The notes: generated by a model not told the origin, from the sequence alone. A stretch of DNA of 64,000 bases from Charina bottae (GCA_023362775.1 JALMGJ010000005.1:86184421-86248420), one strand, 5' to 3'; positions 1 through 12,461 are shown, numbered from the stretch's first letter. A program made the numbers and translations.

Positions 1-384
1 GTGAGGAAGCAGTGTTCCTTCTTTTCTGTACTTTTCTAATTCTATTTATACCTTTTTAGTTGAGAACATTTAAAGCTATGAAAAGAACCCAGAAGATTCA
101 ATGAATATCCTGACAGGGTAGAGCTTGACACCAAAACCCTTTTCTTCAGTTGATTCTGAAAGTATAAACATTCACAATCAACAGTGAAATAATTTTCTCA
201 TTATTAGTTACATTAGGAAGTGGTTGTATTAATGAGTATTTTCTTTCTTCTGCTCTAAGCTGTAACAATTTAAGCTCAACCTCATAGTAGCTTCTGGCTT
301 TTAAGTTTTAAACAAGGAGTAGGAGATCAGGTGACATTTAAAAACCAAAACAATTTTCTTTCAAGTTATAATTCAGCGTAAATT
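1..384. other. AT-rich DNA, no feature recognised
   Basis: No coding frame, repeat terminus or RNA gene was recognised. It may include older L1 sequence leading into the fragment that follows, but I cannot show it. Confidence 0.4.
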
Positions 385-1130
385 TTTATAAGATGATGTA
401 TTGTTGGTATTTAACTCCTGATAAGTTGTCTAAAATGTATAATGGTGTAACTAATGTCTGTTGGAAACGTTTACAGGGGGAAGGAACCTTTTACCATCTT
501 TGGTGGACTTGTGAGAAGGCTAAAAAGTTCTGGGATCAAATATGTATTATTATCCAAAAGATGCTTAAAGTAACTATACAAAGAAAACCAGAACTTTTTC
601 TTTTGGGATTGGTGGAAAAGGAATTAGAGAAACAATATGGAGTTTTGCTGTTATATATGATTACAGCTGCAAGATTGTTATATGCACAACGATGGAAAGA
701 TCCACAAATACCTACGGTTGAAGATTGGATTGTTAAACTAATGGACTTGGCTCAGATGGCTAAATTAACAGCTCTAATAAGAGAGCATTCTATTTCTGCA
801 TTTATATTAACTTGGCAACCACTTTTAGAGTACTTGCTTGTAATAGAAAAAAAATGAGGTTTTGATTTTGGGTTTTAGAGATTAAACGTTTTGTTGTAAT
901 AGAAATAATGTTATGATGGATTAATTAATTGTAAGAGATTAGATTTGTAAAATTACTTATAACTGTATCGGAGAAAGTCGGAAGACGCTTTCCATTTCTT
1001 TTCTTTCTATTGACACTTTTTATAGTTTGTTCTTTTTTCTTTAGTTCTGTTTTCTATCTGCTCTATACTCTTTTTTGTATCTTAATTATATCTTGAAAAC
1101 AAAACAAAACAAAACAAAACAAAAACAAAG
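385..1130 (+). mobile_element. 5'-truncated L1 LINE (ORF2 C-terminus and 3' UTR)
   Basis: The 154-codon frame at 393-857 carries the L1 ORF2 C-terminal signature: TPDKLSKMY, then CWK, GTFYHLWWTC, a LFLLGL block and MITAARLLYAQRWK. This is the region downstream of the reverse transcriptase domain. An AT-rich 3' UTR follows containing gaaagtcggaag near 972, a motif shared with the L1 3' UTR at about 49732. It ends in an A-rich (AAAAC)n tail around 1097-1128. Endonuclease and RT domains are missing, so this is a dead copy. No target duplication was identified. Confidence 0.82.
393..857 (+). pseudogene. L1 ORF2 C-terminal fragment
   Basis: An open 154-codon remnant of L1 ORF2 covering only the segment after the RT domain. 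The His/Cys-rich patch GTFYHLWWTCEKAKKFW and the AARLLYAQRWK block are diagnostic. The annotated start is just the first ATG in a truncated copy. There is no promoter and no catalytic domain, so no function is expected. It has stayed open, unlike the frameshifted relative at 8893-9379, which suggests a younger insertion. Confidence 0.8.
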
Positions 1131-1811
1131 GTGGCAACAGAGTAAAAATGGCAGCAGTGGCAGATGGTTGCATTGTGGGAGATAACTGGGATGCTGTAAC
1201 GGCTACAGTGTTGGACTATAAAAACTATATCCGCAAGTGCCTTTCAGCCATGAGTGTCCTTGGATGAGTCCTATTTCTTAGCCTTTCTATAGCACAGAGG
1301 CAAAGGTCAGCACAAAAAAGGTAAAAAACCTAATTCATTGGGGAGGGATAAAAATGATGCACATTCATTGACTCTGGGAAAGAAGGTGTACTTTCATCTT
1401 TAAGTTCTTTAAGAAACCAGCACCCTCTCCCCCCCACCCCAAAGTTCCCTGGGATTTTCATCAGTTTTCTATGTCTTGGGGTGTTGACTACAAGATGACA
1501 TTTATTGGAAGACTGTTGATCTTATATAAAATTTCTTCATTGAGAAGATTTTGATGTTACTTGTTCCAGCAACTGTGTAAACAGGAAGACTTGATACAGC
1601 ATTGTCCATGTCATAGCTGGAACTCACTCTGTGCCTACTTCACACACATACCTGCAAGATCATTAAAATGTAAGGTAACAATTCCAGTGCAAGTCTTTGT
1701 CACTTTGACCCTGAAGAGCAAATCTCTATTACAATTCAAAGGACTGTATCGTTTGTGATGGAGATTCCCAGTCCCATATGCAAACTCTTGGGATCATACA
1801 ATTGTCAATTT
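1131..1811. other. Unique DNA, nothing recognised
   Basis: No repeat terminus or plausible exon was seen. The short frame at 1561-1758 has no family resemblance I can name. Confidence 0.45.
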
Positions 1812-2330
1812 GTAGAATGTGGAGTTGGAAGGGACCACAAGGATAATCTAGTCCACCCCTCCTAAGTTCTTATGAACAGAGGGCTGAATCATGCCCTAGA
1901 CCTGTCTAGTTCATCTTCTGTGTACACATTGGACAATTGGATACTTCTGGGAAGCTCACAGGCTTGGACTGTGAGACAATACCTTCCTTTCACTGTTGTT
2001 TCTCAGCAACCAGTACGGCATATCAAACATGCTGCCTAAGAGTAGCCAAGAGCTAGTGGGTGTTCTTCCACGAATCCCTCTAGTCCCCTTCTGAACCCTT
2101 CCAAATTGGTTGCTGTTACCGCAGTTGCTGGCAGCAAATTCCATAGTTTATTTATGCAGAGGGTGACAAAAGCATTTCCCTCTGCTGGTCTTAAAACTAC
2201 CTGCATTTCGTTTCAATGGATGATCTTAAGTTCTAACATTGTAAGAGAGAGAAAATAACTCATCTCTATCTATATTATCAAGGCAGAGCATAGTTTTTAT
2301 GTACTTTGGTCATCTAAAAGAGCTCCCTAA
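1812..2330 (-). mobile_element. CR1-like LINE 3' fragment, degenerate
   Basis: The plus strand begins with gagttggaagggacc followed by atctagtccacccc, the reverse complement of the CR1 3' end. About 300 bp further on come a tccatagtttatttatgcag block and a ttctaacattgtaagagagag block, typical of CR1 read in antisense. The copy is diverged, has internal insertions or deletions and no open frame. The 3' end lies near 1812. Confidence 0.65.
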
Positions 2331-2679
2331 GATGCACCATATACATTTATATTATGCCCAAAGATTACCATACTAAAATACTTAAATGCCCAAAGGAATG
2401 AAGAAAAACCACACAGGATATATGTGTCCATTTGTGTTATCCTCCATGCTGTGAGCAAAAGCTCAGAGACAAAATACCATAATTTTTATCCTGCATCACA
2501 GACTCGCTATGTTTCAAACCAAATCTTTATTACAGTCATAGACCAGCATATCACTATGTTTTAATCACTTCTTTCTAGAATCTAGCGATCAATCATATTT
2601 GATAACCCAACTTTCTGATATTGGAGGGGATTAAAAAAAAAATCTGGCTTTGCAGTGTTTAATAATTGAATTATTTAGG
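2331..2679. other. Unique AT-rich DNA
   Basis: Nothing recognised on either strand. Confidence 0.45.
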
Positions 2680-3300
2680 ATATTTATTTATTTATTTATT
2701 ATTTTTATTTATTAGTAAGATTTATGTATTGTTTCAGTTTAATGGCTGTAAGTGCTGTACATTGGAGCTCCAGTAACAAGATTACTAATCCAGATCAATT
2801 TTTTTTAAAAATAATAATTTAATGAAAACAACCCACATTCAATGCCAAAGCAATCAATCTTTGAAGGCCTTCCAGAACAGCCAGATCTTTATAAGCTTTA
2901 TAGGTTTATAAGCTTTTGGAAGGTCATAAGAGTGAGGGGGCGACCTGCTTCAAAGGAGGGGAGGTCCCACAGATAATGTCTGCTTTTATAAACTCCTCTG
3001 TAACACCTCTAGGTGAGGATCTTTAAGAGGAATTCTCTGCTCAGGTTGGGTACAATGACTTTACCTTGGAAAGATACCAAACCCAGACAGTACCAGTGTC
3101 TTGAATTGCATTTGGGAACATACTGGCCGCCAGTGCGCCTCCCATAGCAGTGATGTTATATGGCAATAACAAGGCTACTCCATAACTACATGGGACACTT
3201 TCACACCAGTGAAAACTTAGAGGGCAGCCCCATGTAAAGCAAATTATAGTAGTCCAGGAACAAAATGACAAGGGCATGCCTGACTTTCTTCAGGGCTTCA
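2680..3300 (-). mobile_element. Degenerate L2-type LINE 3' fragment
   Basis: The block at 3210-3285 (cagccccatgtaaagc, then a tatagtagtcc block and gacaagggcatg) aligns by eye with the better preserved L2 copy at 13095-13150. A TTTA-rich tract at 2684-2715 is where the 3' tail of a minus-strand copy would lie. No open reverse transcriptase frame remains. The 3' boundary is uncertain. Confidence 0.5.
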
Positions 3301-3637
3301 GATACCGAATGAAGAAAGTTGAGAGTTGAAAAATACACCCGATGATTATGAATTAAATTCATTTATTCATATTTTCTGAAACTGTGCTTCAGAAGTATTT
3401 TGGAATGTATCTGATTATCTTGTAAATTGTACTCTTCTAATCTTTTCATCTGGCCTTGATGACAAAATGGGTTGTTATTGTTTTCCAATCTATATATGAA
3501 GCTAGTTTGGAACACTTAATATGGAAAACTTAATTTCATCCAATGGTGGCAAAAGTATGGATGCTTGAGTACATTTGTGTCCTTTTTTGTGACCTTTTCA
3601 AACTATTAAGCTGCCTACCATATCCAAATGTATCCGG
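3301..3637. other. Unique DNA, nothing recognised
   Basis: AT-rich, no repeat terminus or coding frame identified. Confidence 0.4.
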
Positions 3638-3870
3638 GCTAAAACCAGGAGACTGAGAGTTCTAGTCCCGCCTTAGGCATGAAAGACGGCTGGGTGACCT
3701 TGGGCCAGTCACACACTCTCAGCCCAACTCACCTCACAGGGTTGTTCTTGTGGGGAAAATAGGAGGAGGAAGGAGTAATAGGTATGTTCGCCACCTTGAG
3801 TTATTTATAAAAATAATAAAGGTGGGACAGAAAGTAAATAAATAAATAATAAATTAAATAAATAATAATC
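3638..3870 (+). mobile_element. SINE-B (Sauria-like), 5'-truncated
   Basis: Starts inside the body at aaaccaggagactgagag and continues through ctagtcccgccttaggc, gggtgaccttgggcc and cacctcacagggttgtt to the tail ttgagttatttataaaaata and an (AAAT)n stretch. The tRNA-like head (ccagtttggtctagtgg in the full copy at 27510) is absent. I call this family SINE-B. It resembles lizard Sauria SINEs, but the name is tentative. Confidence 0.8.
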
Positions 3871-4136
3871 TAGACCCCACTTCTTTGGTCACATCTGTCC
3901 ACTTCCCCCTTTTGGCACCTTTTTCCTGGTCATGCTCTTTTTTTTTTTTAGTGTTGTTCTCAGCGCACCACGTAAGACTGGATGCGGTTCTTGACTTAAA
4001 TCAGGTTGCCTTTCTAAACCATGCCCAAACCTAGAGATGATAACGATCCTGGATTTGACTATAGTTCTGAATTCAACAACTGGGTTCTGTGTAAAATTGC
4101 TTGGTGCAAATATTTGTGTTTTCAGAATGTTTAGAG

Positions 4137-4385
4137 CAGAGCTTTCCAAACTTTTCATATTGGTGACACACTTTTTAGACATGCATCATTTTGCGACACA
4201 CTCTTACAGCAGGGCACAAGGCAGGCACTAGGACCTGCATGGAATCACAGCAGGTTTGGAGGCAGCAAGGCACAAGGCAGGCACTAGAACCTGCGTGGAA
4301 GCCAGGAGGCAGCAGCAGCTGCGACACACCCAGACACTGCAGCCGACACACTAACGTGTCCCGACACACAGTTTGGAAAGCTCTG
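4137..4385 (+). mobile_element. hAT-type MITE, copy 1 (type I interior)
   Basis: Terminal inverted repeats CAGAGCTTTCCAAAC and GTTTGGAAAGCTCTG bound the element. It is flanked by a perfect 8-bp duplication, gtttagag, at 4129-4136 and 4386-4393, the target duplication length of hAT transposons. Subterminal gacacac/gtgtgtc motifs recur at both ends. At 249 bp it encodes no transposase. The interior (ggcacaaggcaggcacta repeats) matches copy 2 at 13916 but not copies 3 and 4. Confidence 0.9.
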
Positions 4386-4603
4386 GTTTAGAGGGATGGT
4401 CGGCCTTAATTCCAAGGGGACCTCTGTTTCCTTACTTCATTGGTTCTTTCCATCCCTGAGTGCATTTTGGAGTGTAATTCACATGGCTTAGGATCGAGAT
4501 ACCTGAAAATACCATTGCAATATACCAACCTATCTATATGTGGAGGCCATTTTTGGAGATTTGATTGATGATGATGATGATGAGGAGGAGGAGGAGTGCT
4601 ATT

Positions 4604-5061
4604 GTTGTTGTTGTTCAGTCGTTTAGTCGTGTCCAACTCTTTGTGACCTCATGGACCATAGCACGCCAGGACTTCCTGTCCTCCACTGTCTCCCGCAGTT
4701 TACTCAAATTCATGTTCGTTACATCGGTGATGCTATCTAACCATCTCATCCTCTGCCGTCCCCTTCTCCTTTTGCCTTCAGTCTTTCCCAGCATCAGGGT
4801 CTTTTCCAGTGAGTCCTCTCTTCGCATTAGGTGGCCAAAGTATTTGAGCTTCAGCTTCAGTATCTGTCCTTCCAATGAGCAGTCAGGGTTGATTTCCTTT
4901 AGGATTGACTGGCTTGACCTCCTTGCAGTCCAAGGGACTCTCAAGAGTCTTCTCCAGCACCACAGTTCGAAAGCATCAATTCTTCGGCGCTCAGCCTTCC
5001 TTATGGTCCAACTCTCAGAGCCATACATTACTACTGGAAAAACCATAGCTTTAACTATACA
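4604..5061 (-). mobile_element. BovB (RTE) LINE, 5'-truncated 3' end
   Basis: The minus strand encodes the BovB C-terminal region: VMYGSESWTIRKAERRRIDA, LWCWRRLLRVPWTARRS, YFGHLMRREDSLEKTLMLGK and GRQRMRWLDSITD, ending KSWTRLND. The 3' end is cgactaaacgactgaac plus (CAA)n, as in BovB. A 10-bp duplication, gagtgctatt, flanks it at 4594-4603 and 5062-5071. Endonuclease and RT domains are lost. The open frame extends past the 5' boundary into flanking DNA by chance. Confidence 0.9.
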
Positions 5062-5071
5062 GAGTGCTATT

Positions 5072-7619
5072 ATTATCAGCCAAATCAATTCCACTGCAGG
5101 TTGAAGGCCTCTTTCTTGAAGGTTATGGACCCTGATCTACCACTACCAGTGTGAGTTGGTAAATAGATGTTTTTCTATTGCCTGGTCTAGGACTGTCAGC
5201 CCGCTGAGGTAGAACATTTCAGGAAATATAAGTCACTAGCAGTCTTGGGAAGTACTTTAATGTGGTTTGGATATTGTAACAGAATCTTGAAAGACAGTCA
5301 GAACCCTTCTCTACTTCAACTTCTACCTAATGTAATCAAGTTGGAGTTGTTTTGAGTTTGTTTCTGATACCTTTCCAGGACTCAGATATCTTTTCTGTAA
5401 TGGTTCTACCTTCTCCTGACATTGTATCACAAAGGCTGAGAGAGGATGACTGGTGCAAAGCACCACCCAGCTACACCACACTGGTTCTCTTGTTTTTTTG
5501 TTTGTCTGTCTATTATTGGTGTGTTATCCTGTATGTGTATGTATGTATAATCTCATCTTTGTAAATCATTCTGAAACATTTGCTAAAGACAGTGTATAAA
5601 TCTTTAAACAACGAATGAATGAACATCCTCACTAAGAATAAGGAAATTAAGGGACTGCCTCTTATCTATTATTAATATTAGCAAAAATGAATCATCCATG
5701 CTCCAATGGGTATCTAAATGAGATGGGAAGACCACACCCACCTCCTGCTGACTCAGCTTTTAAGATGTCAGCCAGCTCTGATACACAGATGTACCTTTGG
5801 GTTTTATTTCTAGAGGATCCTTGAGAACAGGATTGGATATTGCAGTCTCTTCCTTCTCTTCATGCCTCTCTTGTTTGGATCCTCAAATACATCATACTTG
5901 GCCTTCTGTTTGCTTTGGGGTAAATCCATAGCTTTTTACTTTATCACCAAAGAAGCTAAGAACAATGTTTCAGCACTAGTTGACAACTTCTATGTTTCAA
6001 TGTGATTTCCATTGTGTGAAGCTTATGGAGCAGCATTACAGCAAGAGAAAAGCAACAGAGATCACAGCTAAACTCAGATATTTAGATTATAGGTATAGAC
6101 CCCGTGGGCTTCAATTTGTTTCCATGTTCACTATTCCTGATGCACTTTCCAGTATATGGAAGGCTTTCTCATAGATAGAATATACAAAGAATATATTAAT
6201 GTGCTTCTTCAGCTGTCCCAGCACTACCCATGAGCCAATTTTTGTATCCGTCCATCCTGCAGAGAAAGATATTAATCTTTTCCTTGTTTCTAAACTGTGT
6301 CTCTCTTGAAATCTCTCTGAATCGAACATGAATGATATTCCTCAAGAGGAAATTTATTCTTGTAAGGATTTCCTTAGTCCGTTGAGAGAAACTCTTTGTG
6401 GCATTAGAGACCACGATGTAGGCCGAGTGGAAATGCACCAAACTGATTTAATAGAAAAAGGTAATTCCTATTCAAACTGTATGCTCTCTTATTCATTTCC
6501 TCGGATTATCATCAAATTTATGTCACCAGCAAAAGGAGCTTTATTGAGTTTCACAGATATATTCCTTTTGCTTTCATTGTCATTAGTTGGCACACTGACA
6601 TTTTCATATGTGTCTCAGCTAATGCCTCAAAATTACTCCAGCTACAAATGTAACAATTGAACAGATAATTTTAATAAGATTCAGCTTGACTTCAGACTGC
6701 ACTCCTTCCTTTTCTTTATAGAATGCAAATTGTAACCTGTTTTTAAAGCTGTGCAATGCAGTGAACTTTAATGGGATTTGACAACATCATATTAAGCACA
6801 ACAACTACGCATAATGTACCGAAAAATTGGACGTGAAATTGGAAACATAGCTGAGAACAAAGTAAATTTACATGGTTTGGTAGTTTGAATGTCTGATATC
6901 ATATTCTCTCATGCAGGCTCCATAAAAAGCAAGGGATTTAACAATGAATATCAGCGGAAAGTGCTTTTAAAGTTAAAGCTGATGGATGGCTTGTCAAAAA
7001 AAATAATTGCATTGGTTGGAAAGTTGGGATGCGTGCTGAGGGGGAGAGAGCACGATATACAGAGAGGATGATGGGAAGTGACAGTGGCCTGTCAAGAAGC
7101 AGTGGCTGGCCAGGGAAGTGTGAAACCAGAGCTATAAGGTGGCAGAGTAGAACAGCCTGTCAGAGCAGGAAAGTGGCTTTAATACCCTGAAAAGCAAAGG
7201 AATCCGCCTGTCAGCCTTGCTCAGCCGTGCTGAAAGAGGAAAGGAACATGGCATAAAGTTAGAGACACTAAATGGGGGGTGGGGGAAACCAGGGAAAAGC
7301 AAAAACGGAAAGGGAGGGCAGGGGACGAGGAGAAAGCTGATGATTTCATTTGTATAGACAAATGGCCAACTTGAGGCGAAGGAGTTCACTTTGGGCCACA
7401 TTCCAACGCTTTGCTGGGTGGGCTTTGGCTGAGCATGCGGGCAACTGGGACAGGAGCAAAGCGTTCATTAGAGGACAGTAGAAAATGGGGGCAGGCTTCT
7501 GTCCGTATGCCTATTCCTGGCACACTTAAGCCTCCTGTTTTGTTCTGTGCCTTCTCTTTCTCTCCACTGAATGCAGTTGTATATGAATTAAAGCTGGAGC
7601 AAATTACCAGCATAACCCA
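5072..7619. other. Mostly unique DNA, no gene recognised
   Basis: About 2.5 kb without a recognised repeat or exon. Short frames such as 6328-6660 lack any family resemblance and have no evident splice context. The part at 7055-7400 is more GC-rich than its surroundings. Regulatory or conserved noncoding sequence cannot be excluded by eye. Confidence 0.45.
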
Positions 7620-7727
7620 CCCTTCCTTCCTTCCTTCCTTCCTTCCTTCCTTCCTTCCTTCCTTCCTTCCTTCCTTCCTTCCTTCCTTCTCCCTCCCCTC
7701 CCTCCCTCCCCTCCCTCCCTATGATCT
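7620..7727 (+). repeat. (CCTT)n microsatellite with C/T-rich extension
   Basis: About 17 uninterrupted TTCC units to 7688, then a ccctccc-rich polypyrimidine tract. One strand is all purine over about 100 bp. Confidence 0.97.
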
Positions 7728-8169
7728 GGAGGTGCTGCAGCTTGTCATAGTAACCCAAGTCCTTCACATTTGGGAATTGTTTCCTTCTTTCTCTATCAGT
7801 TTTTAGCCCATCATTCTAGTGAATAAATCTTGCCTGTAGACAGAGGAAATTTGAAGTGTGTTTGGGCAAACTATGGTTTCTCCTTAACTTTCTCTTCTCC
7901 TTTGCTCTTGCTAACATATGTACAGGTAGAAACTTCTCCAGGGCTTCATGAATGCTTGGTGATTTTTCCTCTGCCCATTTAAAGTGCCAGTAAAAGCCCT
8001 GGTATTTGTGAAGTATACAAATGAATGTACCCAGGGTGGAGAAGATAGGTTAGGATCACATTTGCTTTTCTAGTTTTTCTCAGATTCAAGTTTTCTTTGA
8101 ACAGGATGCCTCTATATTAGTAAGGAACAGATCATGCAAAGGGAATATAAGTAAACTCAGTTGGAATTA
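7728..8169. other. Unique DNA, nothing recognised
   Basis: No repeat or coding signal was recognised. Confidence 0.4.
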
Positions 8170-9430
8170 TTGCAGATGGGCATTACATGAACCTTTTAAA
8201 TTAAAAAGAAATCTCTATGGTGGCCTTCCTAACCTTGAATTATATTATTGGGCTGGTTGTCTATTATGGATAACGGAATAGATAAAAATCTCCAAATAGT
8301 AGAATATCAATCATAGAAGGAGCCGGGATAGCCAATGGACATCATAGGTACTTACGATACCATGAAACAAAAGAAGAAAAGATTTTGAAATGACGTATTA
8401 TAAGACACAGTTTGATAAAAATATGGAATATTTTAAAAATAAAAATAAGTCCAGCAACTTCACCATCAGCTTCGCCATCAAATGACTAGGGACAACTATA
8501 GTAAGAAAGATTTAATCACATATGCCAATCTGGTGCATCCAGAGCCAGGATACAGACTAAACAGAAGCAAAATCTTCCGAATGATGGTAGGAATTTACCA
8601 TGGCTGATGTACCTGCATGTTGCTGGAAGAATAAAAAGTCATCTCAAGAATGACAGAGGGACTTGGAGAAACATGACAGAATTTGAAACACTTATACAAA
8701 ATCAAGATCACATATTAGGACACAGTTATAAATTGCTATGGAATATGACATGGAATTGGAACAAATTAAAAATTGCATGGTAAAGTAGATGCAAATCTTC
8801 AAAGAAATAATCATAGTGCAACAATGGGAAGAACTATGGGGAAAAATCAATAAAATTTACTCCATTATAATTTAAGGAAATATTGGTATAAAATGTTTTA
8901 CAAATGGTATATAACTCTAACAAGAATTACCAAGATAGGCAAATCATATAACAATAAATGTTGGAAATATCTTAACAATGAAGGAACATTTTATCATATG
9001 TGGTGGTTATGTAAAAAACCCTCAAAAGTACTGGAAAGAAATACATCAAAATATTCAGAAAATCCTAAAAATAAAATTTGAACTGAAAGCACAAATATTC
9101 TTATTAGGTATAATTCCAGAAAATATAAATGAAAACTATGAGAATTTACTAAGATTTATGCTGACAGCTGCAAGGACAAATTTGGTACAACATTGGAAAA
9201 GAGAAACTTTGCCAACAATACAAGACTGGGAGACTAAAATAGGAGAATATGCAGCAGTGGCAAAATTGACGGGATATATTTACAATCAAAATCTAACCAA
9301 ATTTAAGCAAGAATGGCTCCCGTATATACTACACATGACGCAGCAGAGCAAATTTAGACATTTAGACTGTGGGTGTTAGGAAGAAAGTTATGAGACTAAT
9401 AAAAAATAATAGATGAAAGGATTTAAATAG
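8170..9430 (+). mobile_element. 5'-truncated L1 LINE, ORF2 C-terminal part, frameshifted
   Basis: From about 8190 the translation resembles the L1 ORF2 block after the RT domain (GGLPNLELYY). At 8893-9379 the WY...TKIGKSYNNKCWK and GTFYHMWWLCKK patches are in one frame, and AQIFLLGIIPENINENYENL, RFMLTAARTNLVQHWK and WETKIGEYAAVAKLTGYIY continue in another. The copy is therefore frameshifted near 9010-9030. No long poly(A) is visible, and it is more diverged than the copy at 385. Confidence 0.75.
8893..9379 (+). pseudogene. L1 ORF2 C-terminal fragment, frameshifted
   Basis: Two overlapping frames (8893-9081 and 8978-9379) together cover the post-RT tail of L1 ORF2. The GTFYHMWW patch is in the first frame and MLTAARTNLVQHWK in the second. 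A small insertion or deletion between them breaks the gene. No catalytic domain is present. Confidence 0.75.
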
Positions 9431-9649
9431 ATACTAGCAATAATCTATAATGTTCAATATAAAGCATACAGTATATATCTTGGTTGTGGTCAGTGGTTGG
9501 GGAAATAAATGGAAGGGAAACGGAGAATGTGTTACTAGAAAGATTTCCCATAATGTTTCTATTTATGTTTTATTCATGCTTATTAGTTGTGTATTATTCA
9601 ACTACTACTATCCAACATAGACCTGTTTTCCCTTTGCATTTCATTATTT

Positions 9650-9782
9650 TAGTGTTTCTCAACCTCGGCAACTTTAAGAGGTGTGGACTTCAACTTCCAG
9701 AATTCCCCAGCCAGCCATGCTCGCTGGGGAATTCTGAGAGTTGAAGTCCACACCTCTTAAAGTTGTCGAGCTTTAGAAACTG
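9650..9782. mobile_element. Palindromic hAT MITE, copy 1
   Basis: Nearly the whole 133 bp is an inverted repeat: tagtgtttctcaacctcgg at the left mirrors the right end, and ggacttcaacttccagaatt mirrors the opposite arm. The flanking duplication cattattt (9642-9649 and 9783-9790) is a perfect 8 bp, as for hAT. Related copies are at 57439-57573 (full) and 41599-41662 (half). Confidence 0.88.
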
Positions 9783-9790
9783 CATTATTT

Positions 9791-11000
9791 GAATAATAAA
9801 AATATATTTAACAAAGAAGTCTCTGTGTCAGTAGGACACTTGAACATGGAACGAGTAGGGTTGGCGGCAACTATTATAAAATCCATGCACTCATGTGCAT
9901 ATACCCAGTGGCATTTGAAATCAATCATTCCCGAGAAGCAGGAGCAATAATAATTATCATATAAATTATAGGTGGTATTTTGTCATGTGGTATAGGATTT
10001 CTTTGCAGCAGGCTATGAGAACCCATTGGGAAACTTTGGAGAGGAACAGTGTGTTCTAAATATGTGAGTTTAAAAATCTGTTAAAAGATGCAATTGACGT
10101 ACCCAACTGTGCCCTCTTCAAAGTTGTCCATTTGACAGGATTATTTTAGTTTATGAAAGGGCTTTCCTTGATCAGGCAGAAAGATCCAGTCTTTCTGTTT
10201 CCACTGTAGTCCTCCAGGAGCCTCTGGGAGCCACTCAGATGCAAGAATATACTGTTCCTAAACTTTGATTGCTTAATTAGCAAACACTACTAATTCTCTC
10301 TCTCTCTCCCTCTCTTAAATACACAGACTTATTTTCTAAAGGGTTTGATTTTCCAATTTTGGATGTCGCTCGCCTTCTTTTCTTCTAACGTGGTCAAAAA
10401 GACACCAGTTGTGATGAAGTGGAAAACTGGAGCAGATGGAATTCTCACAGTATAACTGCTGAGAAATATTAAGGACGGTGCCCTGAGTAAATCGGAGTAA
10501 AGTGTGAATGCAGAGGGCTATTTGAGTTCAAATTCTTGCTGCTCAGAGTGCCTGCTCCTGTGGCAATCATTGGCAACCGGCCAGGCCATCTTTGATTTTC
10601 TCCTTCCCTGCCAGGATTAGTGGTCAAATGGATGTGCTTTAGCGTGTTAAACTGCAGATACAGAGACTGTGAGAAAGTGTAGAGTTGTAGGACTCCAAAT
10701 GTTTTAGCAAGCTGATAGCTTGTAAATTGAATAATTAGTTCAGTTTAAGATAAATATTTTAAGGATTTAATTTGTCATTCTTCAATCCAGGTCAGATTGG
10801 AGACAGGTCTAGGATTTGTGTGTTTGTGTCTGATTTACGCTTTTAACTAATGAAAGTATATCAAGATGTGCCCCTGTGTCACTCTGAAAGAAACTTTACA
10901 AGAAAGAAATTTTACAACTGCACAGAATGTTTCCCACTATTTAATAGACTTGGTGTTGTTCCTGGCTTTAATGATGAAGTTTCTTGTTCTCGAACCTGAC
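9791..11000. other. Unique DNA, possible noncoding conservation
   Basis: No repeat recognised apart from short T/C runs at 10298-10315. The block at 10330-10690 is less AT-biased and has no simple repeats, which is the look of conserved noncoding sequence, but I have no comparative evidence. Confidence 0.4.
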
Positions 11001-11096
11001 CCTTCCTTCCTTCCTTCCTTCCTTCCTTCCTTCCTTCCTTCCTTCCTTCCTTCCTTCCTTCCTTCCTTCCTTCCTTCCTTCCTTCCTTCCTTCCTT
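11001..11096 (+). repeat. (TTCC)n microsatellite
   Basis: About 24 uninterrupted TTCC units, the second array of this tetranucleotide in the window. Confidence 0.98.
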
Positions 11097-12461
11097 CTCT
11101 GTGGGAGAAATAGCACCTGTGCTCCTATTCTACTTCTGATAAATGAAACTCCTTTATTAATGAAGAATATACAAAATAATTCAACACAGTTGTAACATTT
11201 CTTTGTTCTAATGCACTCAGTTTTATCTTTGCATCCTAGTACATAATGACTAGCCTCAGATGTCCATTAAATGGTGGAAATGTTAGTTTGCAGTTTGGAT
11301 CTTGGAAACACGCAAATAGAAAAACGGGTATATAAGTCAATGTTTCAAGAAAGAAGCAGCTTGCTACAGCTGCTTTGGCTCTTCTAGCAAAATTTAGATT
11401 ATAAAGCTTTATCCCAAGCCTTATCTTGTTTCGTAATTTTACTTTAGAAAGCATGATATATAATTGATAGTGTAACAACAGAAATAAATAATTTATTAGC
11501 TCTTAAGCACAAATATATTTTGGGAGCGGGCAGGGGAGCAATAAGTTTAGCAATCCATGCAACATTTGGAAAAAGCCACTACTTTATGCAATTTTTCAGA
11601 GTACTAATATTTTGCATATAAAGAGGTTTTATTACAATGCAATGTATAATGGCTTGTTGGAAAGGTCATATGGTTCATTATTTCTTTTCCAGTCTTATAA
11701 CATAAAAGCAATACCTTTTTCTGCTGATATGATATAACAAAATCTTAGATGTTAGGAGTCTTTCAGAGGTTATAGTATATATTTTTAAAACGTAATACTT
11801 TCTTCCATTGCACTTTGACAGAGCCCCTCTCTGTGTCTCTTTCCCCTGTAAACTCAGAGTTCTTTTCAGGCAAATAAGACTTAAGGATAGAAGGGAACTG
11901 AAAAATGTAAAACTGGCCAAGATGGATTGCAAAAACACCATGCATAAATAAATTACAGGGGGAAACAAGATGAACAATGATTGTGTGGTTGAAGACCTGG
12001 CTGAATACGTGTGTCAGGTGCTGATTGGAAGAATGATAAATGGAGTGACCTAACAAAGGATTGACTTCTCCAAAAGACAGGCCCTTTTAATGGATGGAAA
12101 GGGATGAAGCCTCATTTAGAAGGGAAAGGCTGTTTGCTGTGCAGATATGACAAAGAGAAAGTCGACAACCATTGATTTACATTCGGGAATGACAGTTGAA
12201 AAATTCAACAATAATCATGACAAATGAGAAGCGATGCAGTCAGAAGGAAAAAAAAAAGTCAATACGTTAAGCTTGAGAAGAAATGCCAAGGTCACAGGGA
12301 AAGGTTCCCAAACTTCTGCTTTTGACAATCTTAATGGAAATATTGGGAAAGATGTGGTACAGGTTAAAAGGTATGGCTTGGAGTGAAGGATTGTAAGGGA
12401 CATTCGTTTGTGTCAGCTTGTTCCAAACAGCCCCTGAATGTTTGCTGCAGCTTCTGAGAGC
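11097..12461. other. Unique DNA, nothing recognised
   Basis: Several short minus-strand frames (for example 11678-11977) show no family resemblance. No repeat terminus was found. Confidence 0.45.

Noticed and set aside
4565..5104. Plus-strand 179-codon frame
   Set aside because: It is the antisense shadow of the BovB fragment.
6328..6660. 110-codon frame with a hydrophobic segment
   Set aside because: No homologous family recognised, and no promoter, splice or repeat context supports it; such lengths occur by chance.
10866..11195. Plus-strand 109-codon frame with FLPS repeats
   Set aside because: Produced by the (TTCC)n microsatellite.
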